Assembly: GCF_052857255.1 (NCBI RefSeq)
Contig: NC_135497.1
Coordinates: forward strand, 180,081,478-180,145,477
Length of the DNA stretch: 64,000 nt
Direction: 5' to 3'
DNA from: Amblyomma americanum
Lineage: Eukaryota > Arthropoda > Arachnida > Ixodida > Ixodidae
Position 1 is the first letter of the stretch; every line of letters starts with the position of its first letter. Both the position numbers and the translations under genes were made by a program. A model generated the notes under the pieces. That model did no database searches, was not told the DNA's origin, and saw only the letters and a list, made by a program, of their open reading frames with translations. Positions 20,621 to 32,276 of the stretch are shown one piece after another.

Positions 20621-22612
20621 CTATACAGCAATTCCAGCGAAAATAGAAAGAAGATACTCACAGTGTTAATGAAATAATTCCACACCAACGCCGCCAACAG
20701 GCTTCGATTTGACAGTGCGATTTCGTAGAAGCATTTTTTGCGCTGCAGCCGCGGTTCTTTGAAATCTCACTGCGCTGAAATATCGCACTTCGTTCCGGGA
20801 AAGAAGGCTTAGGACTTGGGAATTCAAGAGCCTTACTAGATATAATTTCTACGCTTTTACACTCTGATAATCCGACAGACTCGAGGCTGGTAAAGGTAAT
20901 GTTGACTGCGGTACCACGATTCCGGCTGGACCGATGGACCCCACGGCCCGGCCAGTGTCCCCTTGTTAGCGCACTATATTGGGTGTTTAATTCACCCAAG
21001 ACTTTACTTAGAAGAGTTTTCGGCTTAGCATTGGCAGTGGTGTAGTACATCGCGGCGACGGAGAAGGTGTGCGGCACCCGCGTTTCGAGTTCCCCTCGTA
21101 CGTGTACCTCCAGACTGCAGAAACTACGTCTTCCCCAGGAATCTTCACCCTAAGAAGTAGCGCGTTAAAACGGGAATTCATAACGGGCTGCACAGAGAAA
21201 AACGTTAGCCCGGAGTACGGTTCGGGCCACCACCCTCGCCCTCAGACAGTGCATTTCGCCCTCCCTCACCCTAACCTCATTATATCTTCCCTCCCTCGCC
21301 CTCATCATGCCTTTCCTCCCTCACCCTCGTCCTCGCGAATTTTCATGCGTCCATCCTCCCTCACCCTCACCGAGTGAAATCCTCATGAGGTGAGCGTGAG
21401 GACGCCTTCATGAGGGCTCGCCCTGGTGAGGATGCCCATCTCTGGTCCTGACGCACGATGATGAAGATGGTCGGCCGCGTCGAAACGGAGGTGGTTACAG
21501 GCTTTCCATGCGGTCGAGCACGCTCAAACAAGTAGAACCACCAGCGAGTCAACCGCAGCCACTATGCCTTGAACAACGCAGGCTTAGCGTCTTGCACCGA
21601 GCAACTGCGACCTCTCCGACCGCCCGCCGTGACTCAAAATGGCGTCGCAGCGAGAAAGAGGCGGCGTGGGGGCGGCCAAAGGATGGCACCACCTTCACGT
21701 GCCTACGTGTGCCCCTGAGGCACGCTACGGCACAACCGACTAAAAGTGTAGTGTTTGCACTTTTTACAGCGTACGCAATGCAGTAAGCGATGCGTACGCA
21801 AGCTTACTGCGTACGCCCAACTTAGTATCCTCTTTAAGGAACAGGGCACGTGCCCTCAGTTCGCCGTGCACTTACCCCCTCGCTCATAACTTATCGAGAT
21901 CGAAGGAGGTATCCCTTACAGGGATTAGGGCACGGCGGCCTTCAGTAAACCCTGTCGGTCACATGCCGATGGGACTCTGAAGAAGACATAGGACCCTCCA
22001 CCTGCCCGAAAGTGTCTATTGAGGCGGTTTACAGGAAAATACAGCGTAAGGAGAGGTGTCCACTTTATCTCCAATAACGCCGTGCTTGAGCGATTGGTGC
22101 AAAACAAAAATTCGTGGTGAATATGCTGGTGCTGTGTCCAGGCGGCACTGCACTGCCCAAAGAATGACCAGCGTTTCTCTTGGCTCACTCGACATGGCCA
22201 GCACATGTCGAGTGGCCATGTTGTGCCCATAACGCGCTCCACGGCGTAGGCAGGGCGACACACACCTCAACGCACGCTCGTGCAAATGGCGTGGTTAAAG
22301 CACTGCGTGTGCTACTGAGAGCAGCTTCCTCCGCTCTCTAGGCATTCTTTTACGGTGCTGCAATCAGCAGGGGAAGCGATTGGAGGTTGCCTATTGGAGA
22401 TCGTCTAGTAAGCTGAAATGTCGAGTTGCCAAACAATAGTTCGCCGAGTATGTTTCGCCGCTAGCCAAGCTCTGCATGGTTCTGGCGAGGAGGCTACGGG
22501 GTTCCTTGTCTCGTCGCCTTGTCGCGCACATGGAGCTCTGCTTTGCAGCGATATATGTTGGGGGTCTTTTCAACTGATTCCGTGCCGTCCGCAACAGCAA
22601 TTTTCATCCCCC
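20621..22612. other. Unclassified interval with CCCTC-rich stretch
   Basis: 21224-21375 carries many CCCTCRCCCT motifs spaced irregularly; from 21380 the complementary sense (GAGGTGAGCGTGAGG) appears around a CCTCATGAGG palindrome. No gene is recognised; the several short frames here lack motifs. Confidence 0.4.
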
Positions 22613-22724
22613 GCCGTGTACTGTGCGATGTCAGTGCACGTTGAAGAACCCCAGGTGGTCGAAATTTCCGGCGTTCCTCATTGCCTGAGTCGCTTTGGGT
22701 CGTTAAACCCCCATAAACAAAGCC
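22613..22724 (+). repeat. SINE fragment, type II tail
   Basis: Central block (ACTGTGCGATGTCAGTGCACG, CCCCAGGTGGTCGAAATTTCC) followed by the type II 3' end (GAGTCGCTTTGGGTCG, AACCCCCATAAACAAAGC), as in the complete copy at 46503-46740. The tRNA head is absent. Confidence 0.8.
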
Positions 22725-22925
22725 ACTTTTCACCGGCGTGCTCTTGCCAATGGCGGTATGTTGCTGTTTTTTCATGGTCCGAGGTGCGTGAGCTGAACCG
22801 GATGCAGACTTATCATCGCTAGCGACGGGAGTGACAAGATGAACAGAGCGCTCACAAAGGCGCAGCTAAGCAGCGTAGACGTCGTGCGGATGTTTTAAAC
22901 ATTTATGCGCGGAAATATAACGTTG

Positions 22926-24190
22926 TACAACCTACTGGTAAACTGCCATTCATGATCTGAGAGCACTTGCCAAACGCGCTCCATCCAATTCTTATTCTTT
23001 CACTCTCATGATCCGGATCTGCGGTCACTGCCTGCCCTAAGTAGACGTATTCTTTTACGACTTCCAGCACCTCGTTACTAATTGTGAACTGCTGTTACCT
23101 CGAGACTGTTGAACATTGCTTTGGTTTTCTGCACATTAATTTTTAGACCCACAGTACTGCTCTGCCTGTCAAACTCATTGACCATGTTTCCTGATATCCT
23201 TTCTTATTGGAATTTTATTGCCGACTTTACGGAGGACTATGGTAGCTGCGCGCCCGGTATATATATATCTTCCAGTACTTTTGCATAAGGCTCTTCTACA
23301 CCATGATTCCGGAATGCCTGCATGACTGCTGAAGTTTTGACTGAGTCAAATGCTTTCTCGTAATATATAAATGCTATTACAGGGGTTGGTTATACTAGGC
23401 CGCATTTCTCTATCACCTGTCTGATAGTGTGAATATTGTCTATTGTCAAGTACCCTTTCCGAAAGCCTGCGTGATCGTTTGGATGAGTGAAGTCTAAGGT
23501 TGTCCTGATTCTATTAGCGATTACTTTACTAAACACCTTATAGGCAACGGACAATAAGCTGATCGGTTTGTAATTTTTCAAGTCCTTGACGTCTCCTTTC
23601 TTATTGATTAAGACGATGTTAGTGTTCTGCCAAGCTACTGGTACGCTCGAGGTCCTAAGGCATTGCATATACAGGGTGGATAATTTTTCTAGCACAATCT
23701 CCCCTCCGTTTTTCAACAGATCTGGTGTTATCTGATCCTCACCACCTGCTTTACCCCTTTGCATTTCACCTAAGGCTTTCTTTACTGGCGGGATGTCCCA
23801 TTGATGTGTGATACTGCCTTTCTCATTCACGTCCTATTTGCTACTGTATAGATTTGTGTAGAACTTTTTGGCTACTTTAACTACCTTATCCATATTGCTA
23901 ATGACATTGCCCTCTTTGTTTCTTAACGCATACATCTGGTTTTTTCCTCTGCCTAGTTTCCTCTTCACCGCTTTTAGGCTGCCTCCGTTCTTTAGAGCAT
24001 GCTCAATTCTCACCGTATTAAACTTATGTCGGTTACCTAGCGCTTATTGATTAGTGTTTACAGCTCCTTCAATTCTGTTCTTTCTGTGGGGTTACATTCT
24101 TTAATGATTTGGCGTTTCTTAATCAGATATTTCGTCTCTTGCGAGAGCTTGCCCTATCCTATCTACCCAACCTAAGGTCTACGTCTACTG
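22926..24190 (-). pseudogene. RTE-type LINE remnant 2
   Basis: Same family as 18615-20260. The longest frame (23390-23830) carries PPVKKALGEMQRGKAGGEDQI, then IVLINKKGDVKDLKNYKPISLL and AGFRKGYLTIDNIHTI, the N-terminal RT blocks. Upstream (23830-24180) lies the linker between endonuclease and RT; downstream (22937-23160) the LKINVQK-type region, with deletions between. Both 3' and 5' ends are missing. Confidence 0.8.
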
Positions 24191-24466
24191 CGCACACCGT
24201 AATGGTAGCTTAATATTACCTACAGGGAAAGCGGGTGGCACCGTTTATGCAAGGTTCTTAAAGAGCACTTCATTCACCGCGGGAATGTGGGGAGGACAAG
24301 GTCTCTTATTTGACTCGGCTAGTATTGGGCCGAAAGCGTGGACTTTGCCTCTGAATCGGAAGCTGCTCCGCCGTGCTCTCCTCTGCGTGCAGGTGAAATT
24401 ATTTTAAAAATGCGTTTTTTCTTCTTAAATATACTTAACACAAAAGTTAGGCTGGTATAGAAACCT

Positions 24467-24802
24467 TCATAGCATTTCTTTGAGGTTTACCGTGAGAAGA
24501 GTCGCATCGTTATGATTGAAGCCACGTTTCATGCCGAACTGCCAAGTCGAATACAAAACCTCATATTCCCAGAATTCCTGCGTCTCTTTATGGTGGATGA
24601 AGTGCAGCACTGCCCTCTTTCCCTTTAGGTAATACTGAGAAACTCTATGGTAAGCTGGTGGCACGCCCTCGCGTTCCCACACTGCATGTTCCACTAAGCC
24701 ATATACCCACACTGGCCACACTACTGTAACCAGTGTAGCAGGGCTCCATTTCTTTTTTTGCCAGTGTTGAAGAACTGTAGCTCCGCTCTCGTACACGAAC
24801 AC
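24467..24802 (-). CDS. Unrecognised 111-aa open frame
   Basis: ATG start, aromatic-rich: a hydrophobic stretch VTVVWPVWVYGLV (about residues 26-38) is followed by a charged region with RVSQYYLKGKRAVLHFIHHK and EFWEYEVLYSTWQFGMKRGF. Composition is more protein-like than neighbouring frames, but I recognise no family and see no repeat homology. It could be an exon, a retroposed gene scrap or chance. Confidence 0.25.
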   Translation of the reverse strand: MFVYESGATVLQHWQKKKWSPATLVTVVWPVWVYGLVEHAVWEREGVPPAYHRVSQYYLKGKRAVLHFIHHKETQEFWEYEVLYSTWQFGMKRGFNHNDATLLTVNLKEML

Positions 24803-26964
24803 ATTTCTTTTACGCGTAGTGTAGCTTGAGAACTACACTTTGCACACCTCTTTTTTTGGGGGATGCAGGCAAGCAGACGAAAAAGAAGGCGTGTCGTTTC
24901 AAACTTGCAACGCCGCTTTCTCGCGGCAAACACCGCGAACAATTGCAGCGCAGCCTCACAAGTCTGCAAATTTTCATCTACCTGGACGAAGGTAGCGATG
25001 TGGCGGTACACGCGCGCGTCGAGGACAGCGGCAACCTTACCTTGCATCTTCTCGCTGACGCCACTGAAGTGCGTATTTCAGGCTGCTGAACTGTACTTCA
25101 CGTTTGGATAAGCCGCGTTCGTTCGGTCGGATCGCTGGTGCTGAGTGACACGTAAAAAACTACAGAGAATGTTTGCTACATTCGAATCAGTGCGAAAGCA
25201 CGGGTTTGTGCTGCGTAGAAGACTACGATGAGCGGGCACTGCTGCGGGACGGAGCGCTCGCACTAGTCCAGCTGCAAACAGCGAGAGAACGATTTTGCTC
25301 TTGGTTGGTACCCATCGAATTACGACTTACGCACTTAAAAATTTAGGTCTTTTGCGTATATCCTAATCTAAGTGTGTTGTCTTTATACGTTGGCAATAGC
25401 GTATTTCACTTCTGCGTATTAATACGGCGGGATCTCAAAGCGGTCGGTGAGTCGCAGGCTGAGCCGAAGCAGCAGTCGAAATTCACTCAATTACCGAGCA
25501 AAGCCTGTTTCAGCGCGGCGTAGAACGCGGTTGCCCTAGTTGTGACAGAAGCAGGCCTGTTTCGTGCTTCATTCGAGGAACTCAACGTCGGAATCTTCGT
25601 ACGAGGACGAACTTATTGTGCACGAAATTCAGCCACGACTACGCAACCTGCTCCATGCATCCGCTGAGCAGACGATGCAAGTAGCTGTGGTGCGCTCCGC
25701 TTGAGGGGAAAAATGTGTCCTATGCCTTTTTCTACCGTAATAAACACCACGCAAAACTATTTTGCACTATATATTTCTTTATTTCATCTTACGCTATCGC
25801 GTCATGACCAAAAAGTTCAGAGCTCGTCGTCTGCTCCCGAGAACGACGATGCTCGGTATCTCGCTATTGGATGGCTCTCGTACAGACGAGTGCAGCCAGG
25901 TGCACCGCCTTCACGTCATAACTCTATAGCCCCGCCCTACACTCGCCTACGCGAGCTTGCACGAAGTGTAGCTCAGTCTCAATGAGCGCTCCGTAGGTGG
26001 CACAAAACCCCTCTCAGTTCTCCTGGTCGCTTCATTGTAGGTGGGGAGTGGCTCTATTTTCTCTCAGTTCTCGGCGCTCGGCCAGATAGCGCCACACGAC
26101 TGCAACCGCTAAGGTGCCTCGATGGGCCAGCGTCCAGGCACCATAACGACTGCCTTTGAAGTTAGGAAGGGCGAAGTAAACTGGACAGCAATAGACGTTA
26201 GCAAGAAAATGTTGGAATATTGGGAAGTTTACATTGAGAGGAAATGAGAACAACCAGTTTAAATAAAAAGCCTATCCAAAATGAGAAAACAACCAAAAAA
26301 TAAGACGCATATTTTCCGATAATTCTCAGTGTTTATCAGTCGTTCTCGTGGCTTCAGGTCATTTAGCTTGTGCGAAACATCGGGAATTCCAACAATTCGC
26401 TTGCTACCAGGCCGATAAAAAGTGGATGCCTGTATTCATCGGCCATCCGTAATTCATCAATACGTCGAGCCGAAAAACATTCACGGGATTTAGCCTAACA
26501 TGGCGTGCCGGTTTTCTGAGCAGTGGTGCGGACAGCGGTGAGCGGTCTGAGCAGAATCTTATAGCGTCTGTTTTCTGTATTACAGGCATTAAATAAATGA
26601 AACTTGAAATTCTTGGCATAGTGTGAAAATATCTCACGCAAGCCAAAAGAGTGCAGGCCTGACTGTGAATCAGTCCGGACGCTAATGTAGCTGCAAAATA
26701 TTGCACTCATTCGGCACGTATGACTAGCTTTATTGCTAAAGAAAGGAAGACACTCTAAAACCAGTGTCACTGATGAGCGAAAGAGCACGTGTGCGACCTA
26801 CAAGACAAACAGCACGGAAATTATCTAGACCTCGTTTTTCGCGCTTAATTTTAGAAACTAAAACCCCGGCCTTTCCACGTACGCTGCAATCAGGAATATA
26901 CTTCTTTGACAGTTTCCTCAGTGTTTGCGTCCTGTTGCCCATTTATTTATATTTTTGGTTTGGA
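24803..26964. other. Unclassified interval
   Basis: No recognised gene or transposon. GC content shifts between about 24900-25250 and the AT-richer 25700-25800 and 26230-26350. Frames are short and without motifs. Confidence 0.3.
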
Positions 26965-27625
26965 CTACTGACGCATCCTCATTGACGTAGTTCGTGTGCG
27001 TAGTTCAAGTGCATAGTTCGCCCTTTTCAGTGTCGCCATTTGTATAGCATTTTCTGGAGACATGAAACGAAATCTACGTGTTCCAGCTGTCTGACCTCTT
27101 TTTTTGCTAACCGCTTCTAGCGGAGTCTCAAGATGTCCGAGAAACTGAGACATATTGGACAAGTGCTTAGATCTGGCTGCAGAATAAACTTGCATTGCTT
27201 GTGCCATGCCACTGGCCTCTTATGTCAAGAAATCCGCTTTCCGGCTGAACTCGAGGATAAGCCTTTGGATTTAGTCCACCACGACAGACAACAGCGTCAG
27301 CCACTTGTTTGAGCAAAGCTGCCACATTTTCAGCGCTTCGTGTCGTACCACTTGGCAGCTGAAATTCGTCTAGTGAGATTTGCCTTCTCAGTATAACAAT
27401 CGTCATAGTCATGTCCTCATTGCCTTTTACGATCCTTGTCGACACACCGGGGGAGACGGGATTCGCGGTGCTGTCAAGTACGTGGTCAACTTTGATGCGA
27501 TCAGCTATCGAAAAGTACACGCTTTTGACTCCATCTAGTTCGAGTCGATGGCAGCCCAAAGAGCTAAAAGTTAAAATGTTCGGCGGCACTTCAAACAAGT
27601 AGCTGAAGCCGCTCAATGTGGTGTC
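26965..27625 (-). pseudogene. THAP-domain protein, 3' part
   Basis: Continues the THAP pseudogene after gypsy G2. Reading downward from the duplication GTGTC (27621-27625) the frame gives DTTLSGFSYLFEVPPNILTF, ELDGVKSVYFSIADRIKVD and ENVAALLKQVADAVVCRGG, then PESGFLDIRGQWH, stopping at 27167. A second frame (26965-27207) continues with HLSNMSQFLGHLETPLEAVSKKRG, so there is at least one frameshift. The C..G...P..G..D..G.W style fits tails of THAP proteins of the transposon-derived kind, from memory. The open frame listed from 27757 is an artefact that begins inside the LTR. Confidence 0.55.
27621..27625. repeat. 5-bp TSD of gypsy G2, left copy
   Basis: GTGTC, repeated at 31891-31895. Confidence 0.93.
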
Positions 27626-27832
27626 TGTAACGTTCACAGTTGGACGCGTCGAAGCCGGGGGCCAACGTTTATTAGCAAAAGCGTACAAGAACAGGGCACA
27701 TATATAGCCAAGTGGGAAAGGGCGTCGAACATCACATGACCACACACGATAACACACTCGATGAACTTATCGGCACGTGGCAGCAACGCGGTACACAGAA
27801 TGGCCGCATCAGCATGTTATCACGTTATCACA
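27626..27832 (-). repeat. G2 3' LTR
   Basis: 207 bp. On the minus strand it is preceded by GCGAAGGGG, a polypurine tract (27833-27841). Confidence 0.93.
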
Positions 27833-27863
27833 CCCCTTCGCTCGTCGCTCACGAGTAGACCGT

Positions 27864-29146
27864 CTAAGAAACAGTCAGTGGTGCCTCAGCGTTGGGTAGT
27901 TCGGGTTCTGCGATTGGAGTCGGTGGGAGACTGAACAAATAACCTGTTGCACTAGCTGGAGTTGCCGGTTCCGACACCCATGCCTTTCGCAGATGGTCCC
28001 GATGACGTCTATGCACTTTTCCTTCAGCCGTCTGAAATTCGTACATGACGTGGCCCAGACGGCGTAACACCCGAGCGGCTAGCCATGTAGGCCCTCGGCT
28101 AAAATTTCTCACGTACACAGCATCCCCACACTCGAACACCTTTGTCGGCACACGTTGACACAAGTCCCCGCTTTCCATGTCGGGGTGAAGTCTTGACAGG
28201 GCAGAGCGGAAGTTCCGACCCAACATGAGCTCTGCTGGTGCCTTTCCGGTCTCAGAATGACAGAATGAGGGGTGGAGTGCTGCTTGAACAAGAAGCGAGA
28301 AACCTTACACGCCACTGTGCCTTGTCTTTGCTTCTTGAGTGCACACTTGAGCTCGCGAACCATCCGTTCTGCTCTTCCATTGCTTGAAGGGTGATACGGC
28401 GCTGTGTACATAAACTGGATGCCGTTTAGCTTTAGAAATTCCTGAAATTCCTTGCTTGAAAAAGCAGTGCCATTGTCAGACACTAAGGTATGGTAGACCG
28501 TACGATGCGAACATTCTACGCAACTTTTCGATCACTGAAGAGGACTGAAGGGATGGCATTATCTAGATCTCAGCCCAGTTCGAAAACGCATCCACTGCCA
28601 CGAGAAAACAAACGCCTTCGACTGGCCCGCAAAATCGATATGAACCTTTCTCCAAGGTCTTTCGGGTTTCGCCCAGAAATGTACAGGTGTCTTAGGCTCA
28701 CTTTGCCTATTCTCTTGACATGGTTTGCAGTGCCGAACGAAATCTTCAATCTGCGCGTCAATTCTGGGCCACCAAACATAGGACCTCGCGAGAGCTTTCA
28801 TGGCCGTAATTTCTGGATGATTTGCATGTAGCATGCCAAGAATTCGCTTTCGTTGTCGTTCCGGTAGCACTACTCGGTATCCCAAAAGGACGCAGTCGCG
28901 ATCGACGGATAGCTCATATCGTCTCGCATGGTAGAGAGAATATTCTGATGGCACATTGTGCTTGGGCCAGCCGTCGATAATCCACGATTTCACTTGAAGC
29001 AATTGAGGATCTTGCCTGGTAGAGGATGCCACTTGTTGTGCAGTCATTGGGGGATACTCCATTGCCTCTAGCAGAAGGACGTCGCCCAGCGCCTCGGTTT
29101 CACCTCGCGTCTCCTTGCGTTTTTCTGTAGTCAAGGTGGTAATCAT
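27864..29146 (-). pseudogene. G2 integrase region
   Basis: Pieces in different frames: the zinc finger and core start (28559-29146, with HANHPEITAMKALARSYVWW and CKPCQENR, then VHIDFAG with the first catalytic Asp); SDNGTAFSSKEF with the second Asp and the NGRAERMVRELK block with the Glu (28109-28483); and a C-terminal basic domain (27864-28226, GDAVYVRNFSRGPTW). Each piece is intact within itself, but frames change twice, so no full enzyme is made. Confidence 0.85.
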
Positions 29147-30277
29147 AAGCCGACAACATTAACGTCCAACGGAGAATGCGTGGTGACAATACAGCTGGAA
29201 TTCGCTTCTCTTGTCGAAATATGCCGAGAAGCGGTTTGTGACCTGTGAGAATAAAGAACTTTCTTCCACACAGATACTGATGGAAATGACGAACGCCAAA
29301 AACGATGGCTAAAGCCCCTCGATCTATCTGGGCATACTTCCGTTCAGTCTTGTTAACGTTCTTGACGCATACGCGATGGGTCTCTCTCGTCCTTGAGGGT
29401 AGCGGTGCGCTAGGACTGCTCCTACTCCCACCTGTGAAGCAGCGCATGCCAGAACTAAAGGCGCGCTGGGATCAAAATGCACCAGCAGCAACTCGGACGT
29501 TAGAAGCTACTTCAGGCTTTCGAACGCTTCCTGGTGTTCTTCACGCCACATCCACGCGACGCTTGTCTCCAGTAGACGGTACAAAACTTCTGCGACCTCG
29601 CGACGGCCTTTCAAGAAACGATTATAAAAGTCCACCATGTCGAGAAATGCTTGCAGCTCTTTCTTGGTTTTCGGTACAGGCACTTGATGAATCGCTTCTA
29701 CCTTAGCTTTCGATAGGCAGGTACCACGCGAGTCTATCCTGTGGCCTAAGAATTCCAGGCTTTCTTTAAAAAACTCGCACTTTGCCGACTGGACCCGCAG
29801 TCCGATTTTTGCAGTTCGTTCGCAAACCTCGGCGAGCATTCGGCTGTGCTCTTCCGCGGTTTCGCTGGCCACTAGAATGTCGTCCAGGTACACAGCTATT
29901 TGCGGTATACCCGCGAGGACTGTGTCCATTACGCGTTGGAACAACCCTGGAGCTACTGACACGCCGTACGGCAAACGTCGCACGTTGTACAACCATTTTA
30001 CAGTGTTTATCGTGAGAGCCTGCGCTGTGGCGTCATAAACTACCAGTTGTTGGTACGCCTGCGTCAAGTCCAACTTCGAAAAAACGCGGCATTTGCCCAA
30101 CTTTACGAATAATTCTTGGCTCGTAGGCAAAGGATAACCGTTGCTCCTCAACGCTTGGTTGACTGTGCTTCTGTAGTCACCGCAGATTCTGAGCGATCCG
30201 TTCTTTTTTCGAGCAACAGCGATATGTGTAGCCCATTCTGAATACTGCGTTGCTTGCAGAATTCCTTGTCTCTCCAA
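29100..30277 (-). pseudogene. G2 reverse transcriptase and RNase H
   Basis: RT at 29507-30277: ATHIAVARKKNGSLRICGDY, SKLDLTQAYQQL, then IAVYLDDILVAS with an intact YLDD, and EFLGHRIDSRG. The frame breaks near 29507. RNase H remains at 29100-29447: EYAQI-like RKYAQIDRGALAIVFGVRHF, and FILTGHKPLLGIF where gypsy RNase H usually has TDHKPL, so the catalytic Asp is replaced by Gly. Confidence 0.88.
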
Positions 30278-30333
30278 TCTGCCCAGCTCAGCTATGACGT
30301 CGCCCTTAAGCGCGAACGGAATGCTGCGACATT

Positions 30334-30882
30334 TCAGAAACCTTGGCTGAGCGTCCTGCTTGAGCTCAATGTGAACCGGCGGCAGTGTAGCGCCTGGAAA
30401 TGACTCGCTAAAATGTCTGCATACCTTGACAGGATAGCTTCTTGCCTGTCGCTCACGGTGTGAAGACCTGTAAGCTCTATGTTTAACGCCTTGAACCAGT
30501 CACGGCCTAGAAGTGTGCTGCAGTCATTTCTCACTACCAGTAGCGGCAGTTCGCAATTTCGCCCTTTGAATTCTACGGGAACCCTGGCTTTTCCCACAAT
30601 GTCAAGGCCTTGTTTCGTCCAGGTGACGAGCTGAGCATCTGATTCTTCCAGATCGAAACTTTTAGCGACTTGCAGTGTTTCATATTCCTTGCGGCTGGTA
30701 ATTGACCTAGCTGCTCCGGAGTCGACATCCATCTGTGCGTTCTGACCACCAATGCTGATGGTGACAACAAATCTGGGAGAATTCGTTACTTGACTGAAGC
30801 AGAGTAGAGCGTCGTACTCAGTATGCGCCGGCGTGGATGCAGTCTCCAGCTGATGCTGCACTTGCATTTTTTTCTTCGACAC
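30334..30882 (-). pseudogene. G2 protease and linker
   Basis: Retropepsin with DVDSGAARSI (active-site DSGA near residue 53) and STLLGRDWFKAL downstream. It would cleave the polyprotein. The frame shifts near its end (about 30400), before the RT frame begins. Confidence 0.85.
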
Positions 30883-31621
30883 GCCTTGGCTAGATGCCCT
30901 TTTTTAGAGCAGTTGAAACACATCGCGTTCTTGTACTTGCAGCGATACGCTTCGTGCTTGCCGCCACATCGGAAACACCTTTCGTCCGGAACTTGACGCG
31001 ACGCTCCGACGCGATTCTCTTCCTCCCGCTCGTTTTTAGGGGGCGTGCTCACTTCTGCTGTCACGTCTACAGCTGCCTGCTTATGCTGGTTCATTACGCG
31101 TTGCTCTTTAGCGGCTATTTCCGCGGTCACCTCGAGCTCGTAAGCACTCTTGAACGTCAAGTTTTTTTCTTTCAGCAGCCGTTGCTGAACAACGCTGTCC
31201 CTCATTCCGAATACCAGGCGGTCACGCAGCATTACATCCAAGGGCAGCTGTTTGTCGCTAAAGCCGCAGTCTCAGCTAGCTTGCGTAAGGATGTGACCTA
31301 GTCAGCTACAGATTCGTCGTACTGCTGGTCTCGCCTCGAAAAAACGTACCTTGAGTACAAGTCTGAAGGCTTTGAATTGACGTGGTCCTTCACGGCGTCG
31401 ACGATGACTTGGTACTCGACACTTGGCGGTCGTTGAGGTTTTACGAGGGTTGCTATCAGGGAGTACGTCGCCTCTCCACAACAGCTCAGTAAAGCTGCCC
31501 TCTTGTCGGCGTCACTCGTCAGCTTGTTCGCTGCGCAGCACAACTCGATGCGCTCCACGTATTCTTCCCCTGAAGATTTCCTGTTTAGCCTAAACTCGCC
31601 GACGCGACTGCCGAAAGCCAT
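30786..31621 (-). pseudogene. gag: G2 gag
   Basis: ATG at 31621 starts MAFGSRVGEF, a capsid-like piece that meets a TAG at 31298. The continuation (30786-31241) is in another frame, with RDRLVFGMRDSVVQQRLL and two adjacent zinc knuckles, CFRCGGKHEAYRC and CFNCSKKGHLAKAC, the nucleocapsid. One stop and one frameshift inactivate it. Paired knuckles are usual in this gypsy lineage; G1 has only one. Confidence 0.88.
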
Positions 31622-31669
31622 CTCGCGAACAATTTCCTTCCTCCCCCCGCAGTGTTAGACCGTGCCTCG

Positions 31670-31683
31670 TCGCCATTGTACAT
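31670..31683 (-). promoter_or_regulatory. G2 putative primer-binding site
   Basis: On the minus strand TGGCGACGAGGC begins about 8 bases after the 5' LTR, with the TGG expected for tRNA pairing. Confidence 0.5.
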
Positions 31684-31890
31684 TGTAACGTTCACAGTTG
31701 GACGCGTCGAAGCCGGGGGCCAACGTTTATTAGCAAATGCGTACAAGAACAGGGCACGTATATAGTTAAGTGGGAAAGGGCGTCGAACATCACATGACCA
31801 CACACGATAACACACTCGATGAACTTATCGGCACGTGGCAGCTACGCGGTACACAGAATGGCCGCATCGGCATGTTATCACGTTATCACA
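31684..31890 (-). repeat. G2 5' LTR
   Basis: 207 bp, six differences from 27626-27832. GTATATAGTTAAG may be the promoter core. Confidence 0.93.
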
Positions 31891-31895
31891 GTGTC
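31891..31895. repeat. 5-bp TSD of gypsy G2, right copy
   Basis: GTGTC, matching 27621-27625. Confidence 0.93.
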
Positions 31896-32276
31896 CGAGG
31901 AAGAAGATTCCTGCGGGCCCTCCTCCGTAGACGGGTATTTATTCGCCGCATCCTCGAGGGCCGTGAGTGGCGGGATATGTGTAGGGCAGTGAGGGAATCT
32001 TGTTGGCACCGCGTCTTTCGCAAGACGCGCTCAGCGTGGTGTACGTACGAATACATGACCCCTCTTACATGACTTGCCATGTTTTTGACACGAGATGAGG
32101 CTCGAAATGTTTCTCACATAAATAGCCTGAAGGTTGCAGCAAACGGCCATTACGTGGGATAGCATTTCTCCACACCGTCAAACGTTCTTCGTGCTTGGCG
32201 CCCATAACAGCGACAACTTATCTCTGCACGACTTGTAGCCTGTCGTGCATCGCGGAGAAAAGCACTTTCGTCCCAT
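31896..32276 (-). pseudogene. THAP-domain protein, 5' part
   Basis: Minus-strand ATG at 32274-32276 opens MGRKCFSPRCTTGYKSCRDK, the start of a THAP zinc finger (C-x4-C). A shifted frame continues with RLTVWRNAIPRNG and then YLCEKHFEPHLVSKTW (C-x2-H-F). After a second shift and a TGA comes RLAKDAVPTRFPH, the AVPTxF box that closes THAP domains. All zinc ligands and the W, P and AVPTxF landmarks survive, so it was a genuine C2CH THAP DNA-binding domain, now broken by two shifts and a stop. The frame then runs through ALEDAANKYPSTEEGPQESS into the GTGTC duplication and continues at 27620 beyond G2. Host THAP gene or P-type transposase cannot be told apart. Confidence 0.75.

Larger units (their letters stand above)
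27626..31890 (-). mobile_element. Ty3/gypsy element G2, full length but decayed
   Basis: 4,265 bp with 207-bp LTRs at both ends (TGTAACG...TATCACA) and a 5-bp duplication GTGTC. The LTRs differ at 6 positions by eye (about 3%), so it is older than G1. Gene order on the minus strand is gag, protease, RT, RNase H, integrase, all with frameshifts or stops. RT and protease style resemble the K02A2.6-like (Mag-type) gypsy lineage. It interrupts a THAP pseudogene. Confidence 0.95.

Noticed and set aside
27167..27757. 196-codon frame across the G2 LTR
   Set aside because: Starts inside the LTR; the part past 27625 is host sequence whose true upstream lies at 31896.
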